Positions 48,324 to 54,491 of a stretch of 64,000 bases of DNA are shown piece by piece (positions within the stretch are counted from its first letter, which is position 1; each line of letters begins with the position of its first letter). The notes beneath the pieces were generated by a model, which saw nothing but the letters and a program-made list of their open reading frames with translations, did not search any database and had not been told where the DNA came from. Origin of the DNA: Flavobacterium solisilvae (GTDB lineage Bacteria; Bacteroidota; Bacteroidia; Flavobacteriales; Flavobacteriaceae); the NCBI RefSeq assembly GCF_012911605.1, contig NZ_JAAMPT010000207.1:186001-250000 (forward strand), in the 5' to 3' direction. The position numbers and the translations under genes were made by a program.

Positions 48324-48355
48324 AATAAATTGAGTTTTGGTTATAATGTTTTGCA

Positions 48356-48389
48356 GAAACCCTGAGAATAAAATCAGGGTTTCTTTTTT
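48356..48389 (+). terminator. Terminator between glycan-binding protein and GH27 genes
   Basis: Perfect 10-bp stem GAAACCCTGA/TCAGGGTTTC with an 8-base loop, then six T's. It lies inside the collinear locus, 11 bases before the GH27 ATG, so it likely lowers expression of the hydrolases relative to the importer. Confidence 0.9.
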
Positions 48390-48399
48390 CCATTTTTTT

Positions 48400-49632
48400 A
48401 TGAAAAAAATCACAACAACACTGCTAATGTTTTCCTTTTCGCTAATTGCATTTAGTCAAGGAAATACACACAAACAAGAAACAGGAAAATTTGAAGGATT
48501 GGCAAATACACCGCCAATGGGTTGGAATTCTTGGAATACTTTTGAAACTCATATTGACGAAAAATTAGTAAAAGAAACAGCCGATATTATGGTTGCTTCT
48601 GGTATGAAAGACGCAGGTTATACTTATATTGTTCTTGATGATGGATGGATGACAAGAGAACGCGATAAAAACGGAAATTTAGTTCCTGATCCAATAAAAT
48701 TTCCGTCAGGAATGAAAGCGCTTGTTGATTATGTGCATTCAAAAGGATTGAAATTTGGATTGTATAATTGCGCTGGAACAAAAACTTGTGCAGGTTATCC
48801 AGGAACGCGTGGTTACGAGTACCAAGATGCACGATTTTATGCTAGTTTAAATATTGATTTTCTAAAATATGATTGGTGTAACACTGAAGGAATTAATGCA
48901 AAAGAAGCCTATACAACCATGAGTAATGCTTTGAAAACAGCTGGAAAGCCAATCGTTTTTAGCTTATGCGAATGGGGTGATAATCAACCTTGGAATTGGG
49001 GAAAACCTATTGGAAATTTATGGAGAATTTCAGGCGATATTAGTCCGTGTTTTGATTGCGAAGACAATCACGGAACATGGTCTTCTTGGGGTTTTATGAA
49101 AATTATCGATATGAGAAAAGATATTCGTAAATTTTCTGGACCCGATCATTGGAACGATTTTGACATGATGGAAATTGGAAACGGAATGACTTTTGCTGAA
49201 GATAAATCGCATTTTGCTATGTGGGCAATGATGGCTTCGCCTCTAATTGCTGGAAACGATTTTAGAAAAATGTCCAAAGAAACGTTGTCGATTTTAATAA
49301 ACAAAGAATTGATTGCCGTTAATCAAGACGCATTGGGAATTCAAGGATTTAAATATGCTGATGAAAACGGATTAGAAACTTGGGTAAAACCATTATCCGA
49401 CGGTAATTGGGCAATTACATTTTTAAACCGAAGCGATGTTGCTAAAAAAGTAAATTTTGATTGGAGTAAAAATACAATCAAAGACATCGATTTTGGTCAC
49501 GAATTAAATCCATCAAAAACTGTTTACAAGCTAAAAGATTTGTGGAAAAATAAGGACGTTGGAACAACAAAAAAAGCATTTATAGCCGATTTAGCTTCCC
49601 ATGATGTAATTACTTTAAAATTGACTAAATAA
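48400..49632 (+). CDS. GH27 alpha-galactosidase (410 aa)
   Basis: Removes alpha-1,6-galactose side chains from galactomannan or galacto-manno-oligosaccharides. Start chosen at ATG 48400: it gives a signal peptide (1-20, ending AFSQ), while an upstream frame would run through the terminator hairpin. TPPMGWNSWNTF begins the barrel. Nucleophile Asp158 in FLKYDWCN and acid/base Asp213 in ISGDISPC. No lipobox, so periplasmic. Its stop is 7 bases before the GH5 gene. Confidence 0.95.
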   Translation: MKKITTTLLMFSFSLIAFSQGNTHKQETGKFEGLANTPPMGWNSWNTFETHIDEKLVKETADIMVASGMKDAGYTYIVLDDGWMTRERDKNGNLVPDPIKFPSGMKALVDYVHSKGLKFGLYNCAGTKTCAGYPGTRGYEYQDARFYASLNIDFLKYDWCNTEGINAKEAYTTMSNALKTAGKPIVFSLCEWGDNQPWNWGKPIGNLWRISGDISPCFDCEDNHGTWSSWGFMKIIDMRKDIRKFSGPDHWNDFDMMEIGNGMTFAEDKSHFAMWAMMASPLIAGNDFRKMSKETLSILINKELIAVNQDALGIQGFKYADENGLETWVKPLSDGNWAITFLNRSDVAKKVNFDWSKNTIKDIDFGHELNPSKTVYKLKDLWKNKDVGTTKKAFIADLASHDVITLKLTK

Positions 49633-49639
49633 TATTTCT

Positions 49640-50596
49640 ATGAAAACTAAAATATCTTTATTAATTCTTTTATTTTCAATTGTGTCAAATGCACAATTCG
49701 TAAAAAACCACGGACAACTAAAAGTCGAAGGAACACAACTCGTGGACAAAAACAGCAAACCAATTATGCTTCGCGGAATGAGTTATGGTTGGCATAGTTT
49801 ATGGCCAAGATTCTATAACAAAGAATCGGTTAAATGGTTAAAAGATGATTTCAAATGCAATGTGGTTCGAGCTGCAATGGGAATTGAACTTGGCGATAGC
49901 AGTTACATCAAGCAACCTGAATTTTCTAAGAAAAAGATAAAAGCAATAATTGATGGCGCAATCAAAAATGATATTTATGTAATCGTCGATTGGCATAGTC
50001 ACAATATTAATTTGAAGGAAGCAAAACTATTTTTTGATGAAATTTCAAAAGAATATGCAGGAAGTCCAAATGTTATTTATGAGATTTTCAACGAGCCTGA
50101 TGATGAAACTTGGGAAGAAGTAAAAGCCTATTCAGAGGAAATTATCAAAGTAATTAGAAAAAATGATAAGCAAAACATAATTCTAGTTGGTTGTCCACGA
50201 TGGGATCAAGATATTCATTTGCCAGCAGCAAATCCAATTAAAGGATTTGATAATTTAATGTACACCGTTCATTTTTATGCTGCAACTCACGAAAAATGGT
50301 TGCGTGATAGAACCGACGAAGCTATAAAAAGTGGTTTGGCAATTTTCGTGTCCGAGTCAGCAGGAATGGAAGCTACTGGCGATGGACCATTGAATGTAAA
50401 AGCTTGGAAAGAATATATTGATTGGATGGAAGAAAGAAAAATAAGTTGGATTACTTGGTCAGTTTCCGATAAAGATGAAACATGTTCAATTTTAAATAAA
50501 TCAGCTAGTTCAAAAGGAAACTGGAAAGACGAAGATTTAAAAGAATCAGGACTTAAAATTAGAGAGTTTTTGAGAAAATATAACACAGAAAAATAA
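49640..50596 (+). CDS. GH5 endo-beta-1,4-glucanase/mannanase, subfamily-2-like (318 aa)
   Basis: Secreted family 5 endo-glycanase. Signal peptide (1-18, ending SNAQ). LRGMSYGWHSLWPRFYN and VDWHSH are typical of GH5_2 cellulases. Acid/base Glu152 in IFNEP and nucleophile Glu239 in FVSES. On glucomannan it would cut next to glucose residues, complementing the GH26 and GH5_7 mannanases; activity on cellulose is also possible. Last gene of the locus, followed by the initiator tRNA promoter. Confidence 0.92.
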   Translation: MKTKISLLILLFSIVSNAQFVKNHGQLKVEGTQLVDKNSKPIMLRGMSYGWHSLWPRFYNKESVKWLKDDFKCNVVRAAMGIELGDSSYIKQPEFSKKKIKAIIDGAIKNDIYVIVDWHSHNINLKEAKLFFDEISKEYAGSPNVIYEIFNEPDDETWEEVKAYSEEIIKVIRKNDKQNIILVGCPRWDQDIHLPAANPIKGFDNLMYTVHFYAATHEKWLRDRTDEAIKSGLAIFVSESAGMEATGDGPLNVKAWKEYIDWMEERKISWITWSVSDKDETCSILNKSASSKGNWKDEDLKESGLKIREFLRKYNTEK

Positions 50597-50611
50597 TTTT
50601 TTAAAAATAAC

Positions 50612-50641
50612 TTGCAGTTATCAATAATCGTTGTATATTTG
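50612..50641 (+). promoter_or_regulatory. Promoter of the initiator tRNA gene (TTG-N19-TATATTTG)
   Basis: TTG (50612-50614) and TATATTTG (50634-50641) are separated by 19 bases, a full Bacteroidota promoter. The tRNA begins 12 bases after the -7 box. Confidence 0.75.
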
Positions 50642-50652
50642 CACTCACAAAT

Positions 50653-50725
50653 CGCGGGATAGAGCAGTAGGCAGCTCGTCGGGCTCATAACCCGAAGGTC
50701 ACAGGTTCGAGTCCTGTTCCCGCTA
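50653..50725 (+). tRNA. Initiator tRNA-fMet (CAU)
   Basis: A complete cloverleaf without encoded CCA. Anticodon CAT sits in GGGCTCATAACCC, whose three consecutive G-C pairs are the mark of initiator tRNA. The first acceptor pair is mismatched (C1 against T72), also an initiator feature; the remaining acceptor pairs GCGGGA/TCCCGC match. The T-arm is ACAGG-TTCGAGT-CCTGT. Its 3' part and terminator are copied 353 bases downstream, beyond a GIY-YIG gene. Confidence 0.96.
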
Positions 50726-50756
50726 CTAAAGAAGCCATTCAGAAATGAGTGGCTTT
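50700..50756 (+). repeat. Direct repeat, left copy (tRNA T-arm, acceptor and terminator)
   Basis: 57 bases from the end of the variable loop through the T-arm, acceptor 3' strand and the tRNA terminator. Matches 51053-51109 at 56 of 57 positions (T at 50727 against A at 51080). Confidence 0.95.
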
Positions 50757-50760
50757 ATTT
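50728..50760 (+). terminator. Terminator of the initiator tRNA
   Basis: AAGCCATTC pairs with GAGTGGCTT (50732-50755; one T-G pair), flanked by A's and followed by a T-rich stretch. An identical hairpin occurs at 51085-51108. Confidence 0.85.
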
Positions 50761-50768
50761 ATATTGAA

Positions 50769-51023
50769 ATGGATGAGTTTGTTGTATATGTTTTATACTC
50801 GAAAGAATATGGGAAAACCTATGTGGGTTTTACCTCCAATTTGATTGAACGGTTTAAGTCTCATAATTTTTTGAGTAAAAAAGGCTATACAATTAAATTC
50901 AGACCTTGGGTTGTAATACATCTTGAATTTTTCTCGTCAAAAACTGAAGCTTTAAAAAGAGAAAAACTCTTAAAAACAGGAAAAGGCAGAGAATTTATAA
51001 AAGAAATTGTTTCTAATTTATAA
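50769..51023 (+). CDS. GIY-YIG nuclease domain protein (84 aa)
   Basis: Small stand-alone GIY-YIG endonuclease (UvrC/YhbQ-type fold). The GIY position reads VYVLYS (residues 6-11), the YIG position YVGFT, the catalytic arginine lies in IERFKSHN and the metal-binding glutamate in TEALKREK. Start chosen at ATG 50769 (MDEFVVYVL), just before the domain; an in-frame ATG at 50745 lies inside the tRNA terminator hairpin and is less likely. The gene is bracketed by direct repeats of the tRNA 3' part, suggesting the nuclease has a role in its own placement or maintenance (inference). Its cellular substrate is unknown. Confidence 0.85.
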   Translation: MDEFVVYVLYSKEYGKTYVGFTSNLIERFKSHNFLSKKGYTIKFRPWVVIHLEFFSSKTEALKREKLLKTGKGREFIKEIVSNL

Positions 51024-51029
51024 ATTTTT

Positions 51030-51078
51030 GGGCTCAAATCCGCCGCGGCGGACACAGGTTCGAGTCCTGTTCCCGCTA
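51030..51078 (+). pseudogene. Partial initiator tRNA copy with palindromic replacement
   Basis: A remnant tRNA: GGGCTCA of the anticodon stem-loop is kept (51030-51036), the rest of the anticodon stem and variable loop is replaced by AA plus the palindrome TCCGCCGCGGCGGA (51039-51052), and the T-arm and acceptor strand are perfect (51053-51078). It lacks the 5' acceptor strand and D-arm, so it cannot make a tRNA. Confidence 0.85.
51039..51052. repeat. 14-bp GC-rich perfect palindrome
   Basis: TCCGCCGCGGCGGA is its own reverse complement, with a 12-base all-G/C core, striking in this AT-rich sequence. It lies between the GIY-YIG stop and the right-hand tRNA repeat and could be a nuclease or recombination site. 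Confidence 0.9.
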
Positions 51079-51109
51079 CAAAAGAAGCCATTCAGAAATG
51101 AGTGGCTTT
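51053..51109 (+). repeat. Direct repeat, right copy of tRNA 3' part and terminator
   Basis: Right boundary of the GIY-YIG islet; 56 of 57 bases match 50700-50756, then one extra T before the sequences diverge. The terminator hairpin is intact and followed by TTTTATTTTTTT. Confidence 0.95.
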
Positions 51110-51134
51110 TATTTTTTTAAGTCAAAAATAAATC

Positions 51135-51581
51135 ATGAAAAGAGTTGTTGAGTACAGAAAGTTACTAAATGTTGATAAAAATGTAACGTTGAAAGAGTTG
51201 AAAACCATTTACAGAAACACGATGAAAGACAATCATCCTGATAAATTTGTAAATGACGAAGAGGGAAGAAAAAACGCAGAAGAAACCAGTAAAAACATCA
51301 TTACTGCTTATCATTTTCTAGTGAGTATTTCGGCTGAAACAGTAGAAAAAAACCTTCCAGAATATCAAGAAACCATCAACAATTATAACATTCTTGACTT
51401 TTACTTAGAAAAGCAAACCCTTTATGTGACTTATGTAAATGGTGTTTCTTATGAATATATTGGTGTTCCAAAAAACGTTTACATCAAAATGATTAATGCC
51501 GAATCGCCAAATCGTTTTGCAAAAAGACATATCTACGGTAACTTTATTTATAGAAAAGCAGCCGAAGCAACCGAAGAATAA
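51135..51581 (+). CDS. J-domain plus KTSC-domain protein (148 aa)
   Basis: A short N-terminal segment (about 5-65) looks like a DnaJ J-domain: helix II is basic and followed by HPD at residues 34-36 (DNHPDKF), the loop that stimulates Hsp70 ATPase. The C-terminal part (about 85-140), with YLEKQTLYVTYVNGVSYEYIGVP, matches the KTSC domain seen near RNA-modifying enzymes and phage proteins. It may be a specialised DnaK co-chaperone. It starts 25 bases after the repeated tRNA terminator and precedes era. Confidence 0.8.
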   Translation: MKRVVEYRKLLNVDKNVTLKELKTIYRNTMKDNHPDKFVNDEEGRKNAEETSKNIITAYHFLVSISAETVEKNLPEYQETINNYNILDFYLEKQTLYVTYVNGVSYEYIGVPKNVYIKMINAESPNRFAKRHIYGNFIYRKAAEATEE

Positions 51582-51586
51582 ATAAT

Positions 51587-51594
51587 TACCTTTG
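51587..51594 (+). promoter_or_regulatory. Candidate -7 element for era
   Basis: TACCTTTG, the same octamer as in the der promoter, 19 bases before the era ATG. No TTG at ideal -33 spacing. Confidence 0.45.
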
Positions 51595-51613
51595 CAAAAT
51601 TAAATCAGATTAG

Positions 51614-52498
51614 ATGTCACACAAAGCAGGATTTGTAAATATAATTGGAAACCCAAATGTCGGGAAATCAACACTAATGAATGCATTCGTTGGTGAAAGA
51701 TTGTCTATTATTACTTCCAAAGCACAAACAACACGTCATAGAATTCTTGGAATTGTAAATGGCGAAGATTTTCAAGTTGTTTTGTCCGATACACCAGGAA
51801 TAATAAAGCCTGCGTATGAAATGCAAAAATCAATGATGGATTTTGTAAAATCTGCCTTTGAAGATGCTGATGTCCTTATTTATATGGTTGAAATTGGCGA
51901 AAAAGAACTAAAAGACGAAGCTTTTTTTAACAAAATCATCCATTCTAAAATTCCAGTTTTATTGCTTTTGAATAAAATCGATAAATCCAATCAGGAACAA
52001 TTAGAAGAGCAAATTGATTTGTGGAAAAGTAAAGTGCCAAATGCAGAAATATTCCCAATTTCGGCTTTAGAAAATTTCAATGTAAAAGAAGTCTTTGCTA
52101 GAATTTTGGAATTGCTGCCACAATCGCCACCATATTATCCAAAAGATGCGTTGACTGATAAACCAGAACGTTTTTTTGTAAACGAAACTATTCGTGAAAA
52201 AATCCTTTTGAACTACGACAAAGAAATTCCTTATGCTGTAGAAATCGAGACCGAAGAATTTCTGGAAGACGAAAAAATCATCCGAATTCGCTCCGTAATT
52301 ATGGTAGAACGTGATACTCAAAAAGGAATTATCATTGGACATAAAGGTTCGGCGTTGAAAAAAGTAGGTATGCAATCGCGTGAAGATTTAGAAAAGTTTT
52401 TTGGCAAACAAATCCACATCGAATTGTATGTAAAAGTCAACAAAGACTGGAGAAGCAATGCTTATCAGTTGCGTAGATTTGGTTACAACCAGAAATAG
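51614..52498 (+). CDS. era: GTPase Era
   Basis: Ribosome-assembly GTPase that binds 16S rRNA near its 3' end. G1 motif GNPNVGKST at residues 12-20, G2 TTRHRILG, G3 DTPG, G4 NKID. The C-terminal KH domain contains VERDTQKGIIIGHKGSALKK in separate conserved parts. 294 residues, normal length. Its stop abuts the stop of the convergent small membrane-protein gene. Confidence 0.98.
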   Translation: MSHKAGFVNIIGNPNVGKSTLMNAFVGERLSIITSKAQTTRHRILGIVNGEDFQVVLSDTPGIIKPAYEMQKSMMDFVKSAFEDADVLIYMVEIGEKELKDEAFFNKIIHSKIPVLLLLNKIDKSNQEQLEEQIDLWKSKVPNAEIFPISALENFNVKEVFARILELLPQSPPYYPKDALTDKPERFFVNETIREKILLNYDKEIPYAVEIETEEFLEDEKIIRIRSVIMVERDTQKGIIIGHKGSALKKVGMQSREDLEKFFGKQIHIELYVKVNKDWRSNAYQLRRFGYNQK

Positions 52499-53005
52499 TT
52501 AACTTTCAATAATTTCCAGAAATAACTTTTCAAGTTCATTCATTTGCTCATGACCTTTTTCTCTTATTTGTCGAGCGATTACGTAGAGTAGAAACCAAAT
52601 AAAAACCATTAAAAACATTACGATAATATTTTTGATATAAGGTTCATTTAAGGAAAAGTTAGAGAAAGCCATCATTCCAAAAATGATAAAAACACCTGCA
52701 ACAACAAAATGCAGAAATATAAAAAAGGTCCACATCGTTTGCGCTGGACCAAACAATCCGCGGATGTGAGTGGTATTTTTTTCATCGCCTTCTTTTTCTT
52801 CTAGTTCCAATGTTAAATGAGGTGACCAATATTTTTGCTTTTCTCCTTTAATGGTAAATTGAACATGATTGTCTCTGATTTTAATCAAATAATCAGGCGA
52901 CTTTGTTTTAGAATAGTCAATAAATTTTTGTCGGACGATTTCAATATTTTCCGAAATATCTTTAAAAAAGCGTAAACGCAATCGAATCTCATGCTGAGTA
53001 TCCAT
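52499..53005 (-). CDS. Hypothetical membrane protein between era and der (168 aa)
   Basis: A soluble N-terminal part (about 1-85) with several beta strands is followed by two membrane helices (about 90-112 and 125-145) and a charged C-terminal helix. No family motif recognised. It faces era with abutting stop codons and is divergent from der. Its position between two ribosome GTPases is suggestive, but nothing in the sequence shows a link to GTP binding. Confidence 0.72.
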   Translation of the reverse strand: MDTQHEIRLRLRFFKDISENIEIVRQKFIDYSKTKSPDYLIKIRDNHVQFTIKGEKQKYWSPHLTLELEEKEGDEKNTTHIRGLFGPAQTMWTFFIFLHFVVAGVFIIFGMMAFSNFSLNEPYIKNIIVMFLMVFIWFLLYVIARQIREKGHEQMNELEKLFLEIIES

Positions 53006-53055
53006 AAAAAATGAGCTTTTTGATTTTAAATAGAATACTAAAAGTAATAAAATAA

Positions 53056-53085
53056 TTGAAATTGTGCTCTTTAATAGTACCTTTG
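53056..53085 (+). promoter_or_regulatory. Promoter of der (TTG-N19-TACCTTTG)
   Basis: TTG (53056-53058), 19 bases, then TACCTTTG (53078-53085), 19 bases before the chosen der ATG. Full match to the Bacteroidota consensus. Confidence 0.7.
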
Positions 53086-53104
53086 CACCATATTTAAAAT
53101 GATT

Positions 53105-54415
53105 ATGAACAATATTGTAGCCATCGTTGGAAGACCAAATGTAGGGAAATCAACTTTTTTCAACCGATTAATTAAAAGAAGAGAAGCAATCGTTGACTCG
53201 GTTAGCGGTGTAACTCGTGACCGTAATTATGGAAAAAGTGAATGGAACGGAAAAGAATTTTCGGTAATCGATACTGGTGGTTATATTAAAGGTTCAGACG
53301 ATATTTTTGAAGGCGAAATTCGTCGTCAAGTAGAATTAGCAATTGATGAAGCCGATGCTATCATTTTTGTGGTAGATGTAGAAGAAGGAATTACACCAAT
53401 GGATGCCGAAGTGGCAAAATTACTTCGTAAAGTAACCAAGCCAATTTTACTTGCTGTAAATAAAGTAGATAACGCTATGCGTGAAAAAGACGCTGTAGAA
53501 TTTTATAATCTTGGTTTGGGCGAATATTTTACCATTGCCAGTATTAGCGGAAGCGGAACAGGTGAATTACTCGATGAATTAGTTAGAGTTTTACCTGAAT
53601 TGCCAGAAGCAACCGAAGAAGAAAATCCGCTGCCAAGATTTTGCGTTGTTGGTCGTCCAAATGCAGGAAAATCATCATTTATCAACGCATTAATTGGCGA
53701 AGATCGATTTGTTGTAACCGATATTGCTGGAACAACAAGAGATTCTATTGATACTACGTATAATCGTTTTGGTTTTGAATTTAATTTGGTTGATACAGCC
53801 GGAATTCGTAGAAAAGCCAAAGTAAAAGAAGATTTAGAGTTTTATTCTGTGATGCGTTCCGTTCGTGCTATCGAGCATTCGGATGTTTGTATTCTTTTAA
53901 TCGATGCAACTCGTGGATTTGAAGGTCAAGATCAAAGTATATTTTGGTTGGCAGAAAAAAACAGAAAAGGAGTTATCATTTTGGTAAATAAATGGGACTT
54001 GATTGAAAAAGATACGATGTCAACTCGTGATTATGAAGCTAAAATTAGAAGAGAATTAGAACCATTTACTGATGTGCCAATTTTATTCGTTTCTGCTTTA
54101 ACAAAACAACGTTTATTAAAAGCATTGGAAGAAACAGTTAAAGTTTTTGAAAACAGAAAACAACGTATTCCAACTTCAAAATTCAACGATTATATGTTGA
54201 AATTAATCGAAGCATATCCACCGCCAGCATTGAAAGGAAAATATGTGAAAATTAAATATTGTATGCAATTGCCAACACCTACACCACAGTTTGTGTTTTT
54301 TGCCAATTTACCTCAATATGTAAAAGAACCATACAAGCGTTTCTTAGAAAATAAAATTCGTGAAAACTGGGATTTTTCTGGAGTTCCAATCGATATTTAT
54401 ATCAGAGAAAAATAA
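53105..54415 (+). CDS. der: Ribosome-biogenesis GTPase Der (EngA)
   Basis: Double-GTPase required for 50S ribosome assembly. Start chosen at ATG 53105 ([12 protein letters not shown]), the usual Der N-terminus; an ATG two codons upstream is also possible. First G domain: GRPNVGKST at 9-17 and DTGG; second G domain: GRPNAGKSS near 178-186, DTAG and NKWD. The C-terminal KH-like domain ends in PIDIYIREK. The last 33 bases, including the stop codon, are repeated at 56008-56040 with a single synonymous change, bracketing the ATPase gene downstream. Confidence 0.98.
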   Translation: MNNIVAIVGRPNVGKSTFFNRLIKRREAIVDSVSGVTRDRNYGKSEWNGKEFSVIDTGGYIKGSDDIFEGEIRRQVELAIDEADAIIFVVDVEEGITPMDAEVAKLLRKVTKPILLAVNKVDNAMREKDAVEFYNLGLGEYFTIASISGSGTGELLDELVRVLPELPEATEEENPLPRFCVVGRPNAGKSSFINALIGEDRFVVTDIAGTTRDSIDTTYNRFGFEFNLVDTAGIRRKAKVKEDLEFYSVMRSVRAIEHSDVCILLIDATRGFEGQDQSIFWLAEKNRKGVIILVNKWDLIEKDTMSTRDYEAKIRRELEPFTDVPILFVSALTKQRLLKALEETVKVFENRKQRIPTSKFNDYMLKLIEAYPPPALKGKYVKIKYCMQLPTPTPQFVFFANLPQYVKEPYKRFLENKIRENWDFSGVPIDIYIREK

Positions 54416-54416
54416 A
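54384..54416 (+). repeat. 33-bp direct repeat, left copy (3' end of der)
   Basis: Covers the codons for PIDIYIREK and the stop. Identical to 56008-56040 except T/C at 54400/56024, which changes TAT to TAC, both tyrosine. Confidence 0.95.
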
Positions 54417-54443
54417 AATATTTTATCTGACAGCTATTTATAC

Positions 54444-54480
54444 TTCGCCAAAACTGCATTTTTTAATGTGTTTTGGCGAA
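54444..54480. repeat. Left subterminal hairpin of the der islet
   Basis: TTCGCCAAAAC (54444-54454) pairs perfectly with GTTTTGGCGAA (54470-54480); an inner CATT/AATG stem with a TTTT loop extends it. It may also end transcription of the ATPase gene, whose stop lies 12 bases to the right. Confidence 0.85.
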
Positions 54481-54491
54481 TTATAAATGTG

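Larger units (their letters stand above)
50700..51109 (+). mobile_element. Putative GIY-YIG islet at the 3' end of the initiator tRNA
   Basis: About 353 bases bounded by 57-bp direct repeats of the tRNA 3' part plus terminator and carrying one GIY-YIG nuclease gene. Recombination between the repeats would remove the islet and restore a single intact tRNA with its terminator. No integrase is present. The islet interpretation is inferred from this structure; mobility is not demonstrated. Confidence 0.5.

Noticed and set aside
50287..50688. Minus-strand ORF of 133 codons starting inside the tRNA
   Set aside because: It is antisense to the GH5 gene and tRNA-fMet, without any domain or upstream ribosome site.
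51030..51078. Second functional initiator tRNA gene
   Set aside because: It lacks the 5' acceptor strand, the D-arm and most of the anticodon stem, which is replaced by a palindrome. Only the 3' part is intact.
50885..51091. Minus-strand ORF of 68 codons across the tRNA remnant
   Set aside because: It is the reverse reading of the tRNA T-arm, the palindrome and the GIY-YIG gene; its N-terminal residues are a translation of tRNA sequence, not a protein domain.
54444..54480. Ordinary terminator as the full explanation of the left hairpin
   Set aside because: The minus-strand T tract after the stem is missing and the stem sequence recurs at the other end of the insert, so termination alone does not explain it, although it may add to it.
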